Origin: IDS-8 sp964607425
GTDB taxonomy: Bacteria; Pseudomonadota; Gammaproteobacteria; Steroidobacterales; Woeseiaceae
Direction of reading: 5' to 3'
Assembly: GCA_964607425.1 (NCBI GenBank)
Contig: CAZSKQ010000003.1
Location: 30,899-94,898, forward strand
Length of the DNA stretch: 64,000 nucleotides
Below are positions 16,354-25,009 of the stretch, piece by piece. The first letter of the stretch is position 1; every line of letters begins with the position of its first letter. The translations under genes were made by a program, and so were the position numbers. The notes under the pieces were generated by a model. The model did not search any database. It saw only the letters and a program-made list of their open reading frames with translations, and was not told the origin of the DNA.

Positions 16354-17241
16354 ATGCACGACGGGGGGGACACGCTGTGGCAGCGGATCGCGGTAGCGGT
16401 TCCCTATCTCTGGCTGCTGCTGTTCTTTCTCCTGCCGTTCGCCATCATCCTGAAGATCAGCTTTGCGGATCCCGTAATCGCGCTGCCGCCGTTCACGCCA
16501 CTAATGGACGAGTCCGGCGGCATAGACGCGACCCTCGAAAACTACAGTTTCGTCCTTACCGACAAACTTTATATCGTCACCTACCTGAGATCCGTGCTCA
16601 TGGCGGCGGTGGCGACACTCATATGCCTGCTGCTCGGCTTCCCGATGGCTTATGCAATCGCGCGCGCCGAGGAGCGGACGCGCAACATCCTGCTGCTGCT
16701 CATCATCCTGCCGTTCTGGATTTCGTTTTTGCTGCGCGTGTATGCGTGGATGGGTCTCATGAACAACTACGGCGTGATCAACAACGTCCTGATGTGGCTC
16801 GGCGCGATCGAGCAGCCTATACAGATGATGTACACGGATTTCGCGATCTACGTCGGTCTCGTGTATTCCTACCTGCCATTCATGATCCTGCCGCTGTACG
16901 CCACGCTCGAGCGGATGGACCCGGACCTCGTCGAGGCCGCCCAGGACCTCGGTGCGTCGCCCTTCCGGGCGTTTCGTGACATCACCTGGCCACTGGCCCG
17001 CCCCGGCGTGATCGCGGGCAGCCTGCTGGTCTTCATCCCGGCGATGGGCGAGTACGTCGTCCCGTACCTGCTGGGCGGCCCCGGTTCGCTGATGATCGGC
17101 AGGGTGCTTTTCGACACCTTTTTCGTGGATCACGACTGGCCGCTGTCGTCCTCGGTGGCCATCATCCTGCTGGTGCTGGTCGTTGTGCCGATCGTGCTGC
17201 TGCAGCGTAACCGGAAAAAAGAAATCGAGGGCGTGGCATGA
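16354..17241 (+). CDS. Polyamine ABC transporter permease (PotB/PotH type)
   Basis: A 295-residue inner-membrane protein with about six hydrophobic segments, the first at about residues 12-33 (AVPYLWLLLFFLLPFAIILK). The cytoplasmic EAA loop that contacts the ATPase is seen as EAAQDLGASPFRAFRDITWP. It begins one base after the ATPase stop and ends by a four-base overlap with the next permease gene, so the four transport genes form one operon. It forms one half of the transmembrane polyamine channel. Confidence 0.93.
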   Translation: MHDGGDTLWQRIAVAVPYLWLLLFFLLPFAIILKISFADPVIALPPFTPLMDESGGIDATLENYSFVLTDKLYIVTYLRSVLMAAVATLICLLLGFPMAYAIARAEERTRNILLLLIILPFWISFLLRVYAWMGLMNNYGVINNVLMWLGAIEQPIQMMYTDFAIYVGLVYSYLPFMILPLYATLERMDPDLVEAAQDLGASPFRAFRDITWPLARPGVIAGSLLVFIPAMGEYVVPYLLGGPGSLMIGRVLFDTFFVDHDWPLSSSVAIILLVLVVVPIVLLQRNRKKEIEGVA

Positions 17242-18044
17242 AGCGGCGGCCGCGTTTTGCGCTGTCGGTGCTCGCATTCGGCTATGCGTTCCTGTACGTG
17301 CCGCTCGTGTCCGTCGTCGTTTACTCGTTCAACGACTCGCGGCTGGCGACGGTATGGGGCGGATTCTCGACGCGCTGGTACGGCGAGCTGCTGCGCAACG
17401 ACGAGGTGCTGAATGCCGCCTTCCTGAGCCTGCGCGTCGCCGTCTCCACGGCCACGCTGGCGACAATTCTCGGCACCATGGCCGGCATGGCGCTCGCGCG
17501 CTTCAGCCGCTTCCGCGGCCGTACCCTGTTCTCCGGCATGATTACCGCGCCGCTCGTGATGCCCGAGGTAATCACCGGGCTGTCGCTCCTGCTGCTCTAC
17601 GTCACCCTGCAGCAGCTCATCGGCTGGCCGGAGCGACGCGGGTTCACGACCATCACGATCGCGCACACCACATTTGCCCTGGCGTATGTCACCGTCATCG
17701 TGCAATCGCGGCTTGCGGGCATGGACGAGTCGCTGGAGGAGGCAGCCATGGACCTGGGCGGCCGGCCGCTGCGCGTCCTGTTCGACATCACGCTACCCCT
17801 GATCGCCCCCGCGATGATCGCCGGCTGGTTGCTCGCCTTCACCCTGTCGCTCGACGATCTCGTGATCGCGAGCTTCGTGTCCGGGCCGGGGGGGAGCACC
17901 CTGCCGATGGTGATCTTCTCGAAAGTGAAGCTCGGCGTGACGCCGGACATCAACGCCCTGGCAACGATCATAATCGCCATCGTCACCGTGGGTGTCATCG
18001 TAGCCTGGTGGGCGAGCGGGCGCTCTCGCCGCGAGACGTCCTGA
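17238..18044 (+). CDS. Polyamine ABC transporter permease (PotC/PotI type)
   Basis: A 268-residue inner-membrane protein, the second half of the channel. It opens with a membrane segment (about residues 10-30, containing FLYVPLVSVVVYSFNDSR, typical of PotC/PotI). The EAA loop reads EEAAMDLGGRPLRVLFDITL and is followed by LSLDDLVIASFVSGPG, another family-typical stretch. Its ATG overlaps the previous stop (ATGA). It is the last gene of the transporter operon; 308 non-coding bases follow. Confidence 0.93.
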   Translation: MKRRPRFALSVLAFGYAFLYVPLVSVVVYSFNDSRLATVWGGFSTRWYGELLRNDEVLNAAFLSLRVAVSTATLATILGTMAGMALARFSRFRGRTLFSGMITAPLVMPEVITGLSLLLLYVTLQQLIGWPERRGFTTITIAHTTFALAYVTVIVQSRLAGMDESLEEAAMDLGGRPLRVLFDITLPLIAPAMIAGWLLAFTLSLDDLVIASFVSGPGGSTLPMVIFSKVKLGVTPDINALATIIIAIVTVGVIVAWWASGRSRRETS

Positions 18045-18160
18045 AGCGCGAGGCGTAGAGAGCCGCCGCGGTGAGCGATGTGCCGCCGGGGTTTGGCGGT
18101 AACCAGGTGGCGGAGACCCGCCAGCGCCAGCCTTTTCCTTGCCCCTGCTGCCGCGCGCCT

Positions 18161-18204
18161 GGGAAAAATTTCGGCCAAATTTCCCGGATATTTATCGGAA
18201 ATTT
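18161..18204. promoter_or_regulatory. AT-rich dyads upstream of the small lipoprotein gene
   Basis: AAATTTCC (18177-18184) and GGAAATTT (18197-18204) are exact inverted repeats 12 bases apart, and a further GGGAAAAATTT arm lies at 18161-18171, giving overlapping dyads. This is the only striking element in the 308 bases between the transporter operon and the lipoprotein gene. A binding site is plausible; a terminator is unlikely without a T-run. Confidence 0.4.
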
Positions 18205-18352
18205 CGCGCAAGTCCCGACCGTCCGGCCTACTGTCAATGCTCGCCACATCCCGTCGAGACCTGTCGTGTGCCTCTCCGGGGTGCGGTGGCCCAGGCGTAG
18301 CCAACCGGCGCTGGCGACGCAGCGTCAGAGCGGGCAGGAGGGGGAAGAAGAC

Positions 18353-18598
18353 ATGAAATCGATAGTGGCTTTGGTGCTGTCCTTGACCGCTGCCTGTGCG
18401 GGGATCCCGTCGGGGGAACGTGCCGACGGCGAGTACCGGCGCGGCGATGCCCGCGTCCAGGCGACAGAGCAGTTTGAAGAGCGGGCGCAGGCTTGTGCCG
18501 ACGCGAGGGGCGTCATACGGTTGTATCGCACTTCCAGCGGGCGCTTCCCGCCGACGACCGACGAGCTCCTGCTCGCCGCGTGCGGTCCGCGGCCGTGA
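18353..18598 (+). CDS. Small putative lipoprotein, function unknown
   Basis: An 81-residue protein from the ATG at 18353, preceded by a purine-rich AGGAGGGGAAGA ribosome-binding site that decides this start over the longer frame. The N-terminus MKSIVALVLSLTAACAG looks like a lipoprotein signal with Cys15 as acceptor. The mature part is charged and ends with FPPTTDELLLAACGP, leaving two further cysteines that might form a disulphide. I recognise no family. It stands alone between the polyamine transporter and the isomerase gene. Confidence 0.6.
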   Translation: MKSIVALVLSLTAACAGIPSGERADGEYRRGDARVQATEQFEERAQACADARGVIRLYRTSSGRFPPTTDELLLAACGPRP

Positions 18599-18685
18599 GT
18601 TCGCTGCAAGCCCGGCGGATTACCGCAGCGAGGGCCGTACCTGGGAGCAGAACCGGGACGGTAACGTCCCGCACCCGGTAACGGA

Positions 18686-19333
18686 TCAAGCGCCGTCCGG
18701 CGCATCCGGTTGGCAGGATGGATGGGCGGCGGCGATCGGCGCAAGGGCCGTGCAATGCCCGGCGATAGCCCGGATCGTGGGGAAGGGCTCGAGATCGAGC
18801 CCGAATCGCTGAGCGTTATAGACCTGCGGGAGGAGCCAGGCGTCCGCCAGCGTCATGGCAGCACCGACGGAGAACCGCCCGTCGGCGGAGCGTGCGGCGG
18901 CCAGCGCTTCGTACGCTTTGAATCCCTCGCCGATCCAGCGGCGGCACCAGGCGGCCACGCCGTCATCGTCCTGCCCGTATTCCGCCCGCAGGAACCTGAG
19001 CACGCGCAAGTTCTGCAGCGGATGAATGTCGCAGCCGACGAGGTGCTGCATCTCGCGGACCTGCGCGCGCGCGAGCGGGTCCGGGGGCAAGAGCGGCGGC
19101 GACGGGTGCCGCTCTTCCAGGAACTCCGCGATCGCCGCCGACTGCGCCAGGCGCTCGCCCCCGCAGTCCAGCACCGGCACCAGCCCCGCCGGGTTCACGG
19201 CCCGGAAATCCGCCTGCCGGTGCTCGTCGCGATTGAGCCCGACCGGCGCGTTGGTCCAGTCCAGCCCCTTCACGTTCAGGACAATACGAATCCGGTAGGA
19301 GGCGCTGCTGCGCCAGTAGCCGTACAGTTTCAC
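18686..19333 (-). CDS. maiA: Maleylacetoacetate isomerase / zeta-class glutathione transferase
   Basis: A 215-residue GST-fold protein starting at the GTG at 19333, with AGGAG ahead of it; the longer frame lacks homology. The thioredoxin-like N-terminal domain has the zeta-class active-site segment RSSASYRIRIVL and the glutathione site GLVPVLDCGG..AQSAAIAEFL; the helical C-terminal domain has VGAAMTLADAWLLPQVYNA. It would isomerise maleylacetoacetate to fumarylacetoacetate in tyrosine or homogentisate breakdown. The usual SSC motif is SSA here, so the active-site cysteine is replaced at residue 11. No other tyrosine-pathway gene is nearby. It diverges from the puuD gene. Confidence 0.87.
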   Translation of the reverse strand: MKLYGYWRSSASYRIRIVLNVKGLDWTNAPVGLNRDEHRQADFRAVNPAGLVPVLDCGGERLAQSAAIAEFLEERHPSPPLLPPDPLARAQVREMQHLVGCDIHPLQNLRVLRFLRAEYGQDDDGVAAWCRRWIGEGFKAYEALAAARSADGRFSVGAAMTLADAWLLPQVYNAQRFGLDLEPFPTIRAIAGHCTALAPIAAAHPSCQPDAPDGA

Positions 19334-19500
19334 GGGTCGCACGCTCCTCTTGCAGGGGCGGGTAGCATAGCAATGTGGTCGGTCCCGGGCACATAACGGC
19401 CCTGAACGTGTGCCGGAGCCGCCCGACTGGTATTCTTGTCCGCGGAATAACAGCGGCCGGCCAGACCGTGCCCGGAGGAGTGGCCCGTTCAAGGGCCAGT

Positions 19501-20271
19501 ATGTGTAGTCAACCTGTCATAGGCGTGCCGGCGGACCGGCGAGTTTTACATCCCCATCCCTTTCACGTAGTCGGCGAAAAGTACCTGGTAGCCCTCCGCG
19601 ACGCCGCGAACGCGCTGCCATTCATGATTCCCGCCCTGGGCGAACGCCTCGATCCCGGTGCGCTGCTGGCACAGGTGGACGGCCTGCTGCTGACCGGCAG
19701 CCCATCGAATGTCGAGCCCCACCGCTATGGCGGCGAGCCGAGCGCGCCCGGCACGCTGCACGACCCGGAGCGCGACGCCACGACATTGCCGCTGATCGGC
19801 GCTGCCCTGGAGGCGGGCGTACCGCTGCTTGCCCTGTGCCGCGGCTTCCAGGAGATGAACGTCGCGCTCGGGGGCACGCTGCACCAGCGCGTACACGAAG
19901 TGCCGGGTTACGACAGCCACCGGGAGAACCCGGACGACCCGCTGGAGTCCCAGTACGGGCCGGCGCACTTCGTCAACCTGTGCGAGGGCGGATGGCTGCG
20001 GCGGCTTGCAGGCACAGACCGGGTCGAGGTGAATTCATTGCATTCCCAGGGCGTCGCCAAACTTGCCGGCGGCGTCACGATCGAAGCGGTGGCGGATGAC
20101 GGGCTGATCGAGGCCTTTTCCGTGGACGCGAAAGCGTTCGCGCTTGCCATCCAGTGGCATCCCGAGTGGCGGGTTACCGGGAACCCGTTTTCAACTGCCA
20201 TTTTCAAGACATTCGGCGACGCGTGCAGGGAACGCGCCGCCCGGCGCCAGCGTGTCCTGTCCCGTGACTAA
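19501..20271 (+). CDS. puuD: Gamma-glutamyl-gamma-aminobutyrate hydrolase (class I glutamine amidotransferase)
   Basis: A 256-residue class I amidotransferase of PuuD size. Seen: oxyanion/nucleophile segment LLALCRGFQEMNVALGG with the catalytic Cys, VNSLHSQGVAKL, and the His-Glu pair in AIQWHPEW. PuuD hydrolyses gamma-glutamyl-GABA to glutamate and GABA, the last step of the gamma-glutamylated putrescine route. The ATG at 19501 is chosen because homology starts at once with QPVIGVPADRR. It is followed after 45 bases by the glutamate-putrescine ligase gene, consistent with one transcription unit. Confidence 0.9.
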   Translation: MCSQPVIGVPADRRVLHPHPFHVVGEKYLVALRDAANALPFMIPALGERLDPGALLAQVDGLLLTGSPSNVEPHRYGGEPSAPGTLHDPERDATTLPLIGAALEAGVPLLALCRGFQEMNVALGGTLHQRVHEVPGYDSHRENPDDPLESQYGPAHFVNLCEGGWLRRLAGTDRVEVNSLHSQGVAKLAGGVTIEAVADDGLIEAFSVDAKAFALAIQWHPEWRVTGNPFSTAIFKTFGDACRERAARRQRVLSRD

Positions 20272-20316
20272 CGCCGTCACGGAGGTTCGGGCAGCGGCCA
20301 ACTATCAAGGTGTAAC

Positions 20317-21651
20317 GTGAGTGAAAGGGAAGTTTTCCAGGACTGGTTCAGGAAGCATCGCATAGAAGATGTGGAGGCGTTCGTGCCGGACATGGCCGGC
20401 GCCGCGCGGGGCAAACTGCTCCCTGCCGACAAATTCGGATCGGGAGACATGAAAATGCCGGAAGCCGTCTTCGCGCAGACGGTCTCCGGTGAATACGTCA
20501 TCAACAAGTCGAACGTGGAGGACCGCGACATGTGCCTCCGTCCGGACGCGAAGACGCTGCGCCCGGTGCCGTGGGCTACCGACCCCGCTGCGTCGGTGTT
20601 CCTCGACTGTTTCCGCAAGGACGGCACGCCCGTCGATACGTCCCCGCGGCGCGTGCTGCGTGCGGTGCTGGAGCTCTACGCGGCAAAAGGCTGGAAGCCC
20701 GTGGTCGCACCGGAGGTCGAGTTCTACCTGATCAATCCGCACGCCGACGCGAATGCGGAGGTGGAGCCGCCGGAGGGACGCCTCGGCCGGACGGATATGT
20801 CGAGGCAACCCTACAGCATCGACACGATGAACGACTTCGACCCGTTCATCAACGATGTCTACGCCTACTGCGAGGCGCAAGGCATCTACATCGACACGCT
20901 GTCGCAGGAAATGGGGCCCGCACAGTTCGAAATCAATTTCCTGCACGGCGACCCTGTCGCGCTCGCGGACCAGGTGTTCCTGTTCAAACGTACCGTGCGC
21001 GAGGCCGCGATCGAGCACGAGATGCATGCGACCTTCCTGGCGAAGCCGATGTCCGAAGAAGCGGGCAGTGCGTTGCACATTCACCAGAGCATCGTCGACA
21101 TGGAGACCGGGCGTAACATCTTCTCGCGCAAGGACGGCGAACCCAGCGAGTTCTTCTATTCGTTCCTGGGCGGCCTGCAGCGCTACATGCCGGAGGCGAT
21201 GCTGATCTTCGCTCCCTACGTGAATTCGTACCGCCGGTACCTGAACTCCTGGGCCTCGCCCGTCAACCTGGAGTGGGCGATCGACAACCGTACGGTCGGC
21301 CTGCGCGTTCCCGATGCCCGGCCGGAAGACCGGCGCATCGAAAATCGCCTCGCCGGCTCCGACGTGAACCCGTACCTCGCGCTGGCCGCCAGCCTCGCCT
21401 GCGGCTACCTCGGCATGGTCGAGGGCCTCAAGGCAAGCGAGCCGATTACCGGCAGCGCCTACGACATGCCCTTCATGCTGCACCGGCACATCTACGCCGC
21501 CATCGAAGCCATGCGCGGCAGCGCGGCCATGCGCCAGACCCTGGGCGACAACTTCGTCACCCTCTACTGCCTCCTGAAGGAAAGCGAGGAACGCGAGTTC
21601 GAGGAAATCATCACCCCCTGGGAACGCGAAATCCTCATGTTCAACGTCTAG
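20317..21651 (+). CDS. puuA: Gamma-glutamylputrescine synthetase (glutamine synthetase family)
   Basis: A 444-residue glutamine-synthetase-fold ligase starting at a GTG with AAGGTG ahead of it. Seen: the beta-grasp N-terminus (VEAFVPDMAGAARGKLLP), metal-binding VVAPEVEFYLI, MGPAQFEINF, ATP/glutamate-site SALHIHQSI, and the arginine-rich NRTVGLRVP and RRIENRLAGSDVNPYLALA. PuuA joins glutamate to putrescine using ATP, protecting the amine for oxidation. Context (puuD before, puuB- and puuR-like genes after) separates it from nitrogen-assimilating GlnA. Related PauA enzymes accept other polyamines, so the exact amine is uncertain. Confidence 0.9.
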   Translation: MSEREVFQDWFRKHRIEDVEAFVPDMAGAARGKLLPADKFGSGDMKMPEAVFAQTVSGEYVINKSNVEDRDMCLRPDAKTLRPVPWATDPAASVFLDCFRKDGTPVDTSPRRVLRAVLELYAAKGWKPVVAPEVEFYLINPHADANAEVEPPEGRLGRTDMSRQPYSIDTMNDFDPFINDVYAYCEAQGIYIDTLSQEMGPAQFEINFLHGDPVALADQVFLFKRTVREAAIEHEMHATFLAKPMSEEAGSALHIHQSIVDMETGRNIFSRKDGEPSEFFYSFLGGLQRYMPEAMLIFAPYVNSYRRYLNSWASPVNLEWAIDNRTVGLRVPDARPEDRRIENRLAGSDVNPYLALAASLACGYLGMVEGLKASEPITGSAYDMPFMLHRHIYAAIEAMRGSAAMRQTLGDNFVTLYCLLKESEEREFEEIITPWEREILMFNV

Positions 21652-21968
21652 GATTGGGGTCGGACCAACGCAAGTTTCTGTATATGCAGTAAAAACCTGG
21701 AACTATGCCCTGTTTTCGGGCCTTAATCAGCCAGTTTAGGGGTCCAAAACGGCCGCCAGGAGACGAGCCGATGACCACAAGATGCAGGAAGTGAGGCGCG
21801 CCAGGCCGGATGCGTCGCGGTCATGGCTGACGCTCCTCCTGATCGTGCTCGCGCTATAAAACCGCTCAAAGCAGCGATTCCGGATCGTGGCCGGTCACGG
21901 GACGGTAGCGCTGCAGATGGCTATCATGCGGAACCAAACGCAACGGAATCACAACGGCAGAAACAGAC
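21652..21968 (+). other. 317-bp intergenic region with no supported gene
   Basis: Between puuA and the aminotransferase gene. A weak hairpin (GCCC..GGGC near 21709-21724) lacks a T-run. An AGGAG at about 21758-21762 precedes an ATG at 21771 whose frame closes after seven codons; another ATG at 21782 opens a 25-codon frame ending in a hydrophobic stretch, SWLTLLLIVLAL. Either could be a leader peptide or a decayed gene end; I see no family. The promoter for the next operon must lie here or upstream. Confidence 0.35.
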
Positions 21969-23339
21969 ATGACAATTGCTGGCAAGCGCACGCGCGCCGA
22001 GTGGCAGGACCTCGATCGCGATCATTACCTCCATCCCTTCACCGACCACAAGGACCTGGGCGAAAGGCGCAGCCGTATCATCGCGCGGGCGGACGGAGTC
22101 TACATCTACGACATCGACGGCAACGAGATCCTCGACGGGATGTCGGGCCTCTGGTGCGTCAATGTCGGTTACGGCCGCGACGAGCTCGTGGATGCGGCGA
22201 CGCAGCAGCTCAGGACGCTGCCGTACTACAACAGCTTCTTCCAATGCGCGCACCCGCCGTCGATCGAGCTCTCGCGGCTGCTGCAGGAGATAACGCAGCC
22301 GCAATTCAACCGCGCCTTCTTTACAAGCTCGGGCTCCGAATCGATCGACACGATGATTCGCATGGTGCGCCGCTATTGGGAACTTGCCGGACAGCCGCAG
22401 CGGACCGTCATCATCGCGCGCGAGAATGCGTATCACGGCTCGACTGTCGCCGGTGCAAGCCTCGGCGGCATGAAGCCGATGCATTCGCAGGGCGGTCCCT
22501 GGGTACCAGGGATCGAGCACATCATGCAGCCCTACTGGTTCGGCAGCGACCAGCAGCTTTCGCCGGACGAGTTCGGACTCAAAGCGGCACAGGCGCTGCG
22601 CGACCGCATCGAGCAGGTCGGCCCGGACAAGGTGGCGGCCTTCGTCGCGGAGCCCGTGCAGGGCGCGGGCGGCGTGATCATCCCGCCGGCGACCTACTGG
22701 CCCGAGATCCAGAAGATCTGCGACGAATACGGCATCCTGCTCGTCAGCGACGAAGTCATCTGCGGCTTTGGCCGCCTCGGCGAATGGTTCGGCGCGGATT
22801 ACTACGGCACCAGGCCGGACCTGATGACCTTCGCGAAAGGCGTCTCCAGCGGCTACCTGCCGCTAGGCGGCGTCATGGTGAGCGACCGCGTGGCCGACGT
22901 GATGATCGACAAGGGCGGCGAGTTCTTCCACGGCTACACCTATTCCGGGCACCCGGCCTCCTGCGCCGTGGCCATCGAGAACATTCACATCATCCGGCGC
23001 GAGGGGCTGGTCGAACGCGTCAAGAACGAGCTCGGCCCCTACCTGCAGGAACGCTGGCGGACGCTCGCGGAGCACCCGCTGGTCGGCGAAACGCGCATGG
23101 TGGGCCTCATGGGCGCGCTGGAGCTCGTGGCATCGAAGGCGCCGCTCGAGCGCTTCGCCACGGAGCGCGGCGTCGGCACCATCTGCCGCGACATCCTGGT
23201 GCAGAACGGACTGGTCATGCGCGCCGTCGGCGATACGATCGTTGTCGCGCCGCCGCTCGTCCTCACGACCGGGCAGGTGGATGAGCTGGTGGAGAAAGCA
23301 TGGAAGTGCCTCGACCTCACCCGGCAGGCGCTCTCCTGA
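21969..23339 (+). CDS. spuC: Class III aminotransferase, putrescine/polyamine:pyruvate type (SpuC-like)
   Basis: A 456-residue PLP-dependent omega-aminotransferase. Seen: NEILDGMSGLWCVNVGYGRD near the N-terminus, FFTSSGSESIDTMIRMVRRY for phosphate binding, GILLVSDEVICGFGRLG with the PLP Asp, and the Schiff-base lysine in MTFAKGVSSGYLPLGG. Members transfer the amino group of putrescine, cadaverine or related diamines to pyruvate, giving aminoaldehydes. With puuA and puuB nearby, this gives a second route that avoids gamma-glutamylation. The agmatinase-family gene starts 13 bases downstream, so the two are co-transcribed. Confidence 0.88.
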   Translation: MTIAGKRTRAEWQDLDRDHYLHPFTDHKDLGERRSRIIARADGVYIYDIDGNEILDGMSGLWCVNVGYGRDELVDAATQQLRTLPYYNSFFQCAHPPSIELSRLLQEITQPQFNRAFFTSSGSESIDTMIRMVRRYWELAGQPQRTVIIARENAYHGSTVAGASLGGMKPMHSQGGPWVPGIEHIMQPYWFGSDQQLSPDEFGLKAAQALRDRIEQVGPDKVAAFVAEPVQGAGGVIIPPATYWPEIQKICDEYGILLVSDEVICGFGRLGEWFGADYYGTRPDLMTFAKGVSSGYLPLGGVMVSDRVADVMIDKGGEFFHGYTYSGHPASCAVAIENIHIIRREGLVERVKNELGPYLQERWRTLAEHPLVGETRMVGLMGALELVASKAPLERFATERGVGTICRDILVQNGLVMRAVGDTIVVAPPLVLTTGQVDELVEKAWKCLDLTRQALS

Positions 23340-23352
23340 GCGTGCCGCTGCC

Positions 23353-24303
23353 ATGACGGAGAAGAAAGCCGGCGACCAGGCGTTCCTGCGCAGCGAAGCA
23401 CGCGGCACCCACAGCGAGCCGACCTTTGCCGGCGCGCTATCGTTCATGCGCCGCAAATACACGCGGGACCTGGACGGCGTCGACCTCGTGGTGACCGGAG
23501 TGCCGCTCGATACCGCGACAACCAACCGCCCCGGCGCCCGCTTCGGGCCGCGCGGCATCCGCGCGGCGTCTTCGATCATGGCCTGGATGCGGCCCTATGG
23601 CCTCCCGTTCGACCCGTTCGAGCGGCTGGCAGTGATCGACTACGGGGACTGCCTGTTCGATTTCGGCCGCCCGCAGACGGTACCGGCCGCCATCGAGGAG
23701 CATGCTTTTCGCATCATCAGTTCAGGCCCCGGCCTGTTGTCGCTCGGTGGCGATCATTTCATCTCGTGGCCACTGCTGAAGGCGCACGCGCGGCAGCACG
23801 GAGCGCCGCTATCGCTGCTGCACTTCGACGCGCACAGCGACAACTGGCGCGACACGGAAGGCCGCGTGGACCACGGCACAATGTTCTGGCACGCGGTGCG
23901 GGAGGGGCTGATCGACCCGGCGCGTTCCGTGCAGATCGGCCTCCGGACGACGAACGACGACACGCTCGGCTTCAACATCCTCGATGCACCATGGGTTCAC
24001 GAACACGGGATCGAGGCCGTGGTTGCCGAAGCAAAAAAGGTTCTCGGGGACGCGCCCGTTTACCTGACTTTCGACATCGACTGCCTCGATCCCGCCTTCG
24101 CGCCGGGTACGGGCACGCCCGTTTGCGGCGGGTTGAGCACGTACCAGGCCACCTCGATCCTGCGCAAGCTTGCAGGGATCAACGTGATCGGGATGGACGT
24201 GGTCGAAGTCGCTCCCGCCTACGACGTCGGCGAGATCACCGCGCTGGCCGGCGCCACCATCGCAATGGAGCTGATCGGCCTCTACGCGGCCCGACGATTG
24301 TAG
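23353..24303 (+). CDS. speB: Agmatinase / ureohydrolase family protein
   Basis: A 316-residue manganese ureohydrolase. The binuclear metal ligands are all visible: GGDH, HFDAHSDN and DIDCLDPAFAPGTGTP. PGARFGPRGIRAAS near the N-terminus is typical of the agmatinase branch. Agmatinase converts agmatine to putrescine and urea, feeding the neighbouring polyamine pathway; guanidinobutyrase or guanidinopropionase activity is also possible because these close relatives occur in polyamine and GABA loci. The start at 23353 follows the aminotransferase stop by 13 bases. The last codon and stop, TTG TAG, merge into a REP head. Confidence 0.85.
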   Translation: MTEKKAGDQAFLRSEARGTHSEPTFAGALSFMRRKYTRDLDGVDLVVTGVPLDTATTNRPGARFGPRGIRAASSIMAWMRPYGLPFDPFERLAVIDYGDCLFDFGRPQTVPAAIEEHAFRIISSGPGLLSLGGDHFISWPLLKAHARQHGAPLSLLHFDAHSDNWRDTEGRVDHGTMFWHAVREGLIDPARSVQIGLRTTNDDTLGFNILDAPWVHEHGIEAVVAEAKKVLGDAPVYLTFDIDCLDPAFAPGTGTPVCGGLSTYQATSILRKLAGINVIGMDVVEVAPAYDVGEITALAGATIAMELIGLYAARRL

Positions 24304-24372
24304 GAGCGCGCACTGCGCGCGATGCCACAGGCCCGCCGAATGGCGGCATCGCGCGCAGTGCGCGCTCCTACA
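24299..24372. repeat. REP pair with exact 28-bp inverted arms, supplying a stop codon
   Basis: Arms 24299-24326 and 24345-24372 are exact inverted copies beginning TGTAGGAGCGCGCACTGCGC. Each arm is itself a hairpin. The TAG at 24301-24303 is the speB stop codon, and the other arm ends two bases before the stop of the convergent puuR-like gene. Confidence 0.92.
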
Positions 24373-24374
24373 GC

Positions 24375-24920
24375 TCAAAAGCTGGGGGGCGTGCAGGCCG
24401 AGACGACGATGCAGTCCTCGCTCCCCGTATTCCGGAACCGGTGCGGCAAGCGGCTGTTGAAGCGGTATGCATCACCGGCGGAAAGCGTGCGCACCTGGTC
24501 GCCCACCGTCACCTCGAGTCTCCCGGCGAGCACGATGCCGCCTTCTTCCGCTTCATGACTCAGCATCGACTGCCCCGTATCCGCGCCGGGCCGATAGCGC
24601 TCGTGCAGGATCTGCAGCTTGCTGTCGAGGAGATCGCCGCCGACCTGCCGGTAGGAAATCGCGCCACTGCCGATCTCGCTCAACTCGTCGCTGCTGTAGA
24701 AGTACCTGGCGCCGGCGCCGCGCTGGCCGGAGAAGAACTCCGCGAACGACACACCCAGCGCATCCAGTACCCGTTTCAAGAGCCCGAGGGAAGGATCGGT
24801 GCGGCCGTGCTCGATCAGGGATATCGTGGCGTTGGAGACGCCGGCGCGCAGCGCCAGTTGCCGCTGGGACAGCCCCTGGCGGTTGCGCAGGGTTCTCAGT
24901 TCCGAGCCGATGGATTCCAT
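24375..24920 (-). CDS. puuR: XRE-family regulator with cupin domain, PuuR-like
   Basis: A 181-residue regulator from the ATG at 24920; the longer frame starts in the AT-rich spacer and adds no homology. Residues about 5-60 form an XRE/Cro helix-turn-helix (LRTLRNRQGLSQRQLALRAG, then VSNATISLIEHGRTDPSL). Residues about 105-175 form a cupin (EEGGIVLAGRLEVTVGDQVR, YRFNSRLPHRFRN) that may bind a polyamine. E. coli PuuR has the same two-domain build and represses the puu genes until putrescine is present. It diverges from the puuB-like gene across an AT-rich spacer with repeated half-sites, which fits that role. Confidence 0.88.
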   Translation of the reverse strand: MESIGSELRTLRNRQGLSQRQLALRAGVSNATISLIEHGRTDPSLGLLKRVLDALGVSFAEFFSGQRGAGARYFYSSDELSEIGSGAISYRQVGGDLLDSKLQILHERYRPGADTGQSMLSHEAEEGGIVLAGRLEVTVGDQVRTLSAGDAYRFNSRLPHRFRNTGSEDCIVVSACTPPSF

Positions 24921-24941
24921 TGCGCCTCTCAGCGTTGTTGA

Positions 24942-25009
24942 ATCGTTGATTATACTGAACGCAAACGATATTGCTATTAGTAAAATCAATGTCTTATTTT
25001 AATTCGTTT
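24942..25009. promoter_or_regulatory. AT-rich divergent promoter/operator region between puuR and puuB
   Basis: A minus-strand -10 box TATAAT lies at 24949-24954 for puuR. It is bracketed by inverted half-sites ATCGTT (24942-24947) and AACGAT (24964-24969); a further half-site TCGTTT is at 25004-25009 toward puuB. No convincing -35 box is seen. The whole spacer is far more AT-rich than its surroundings. Repressor binding here would block both directions; this is inferred. Confidence 0.5.
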
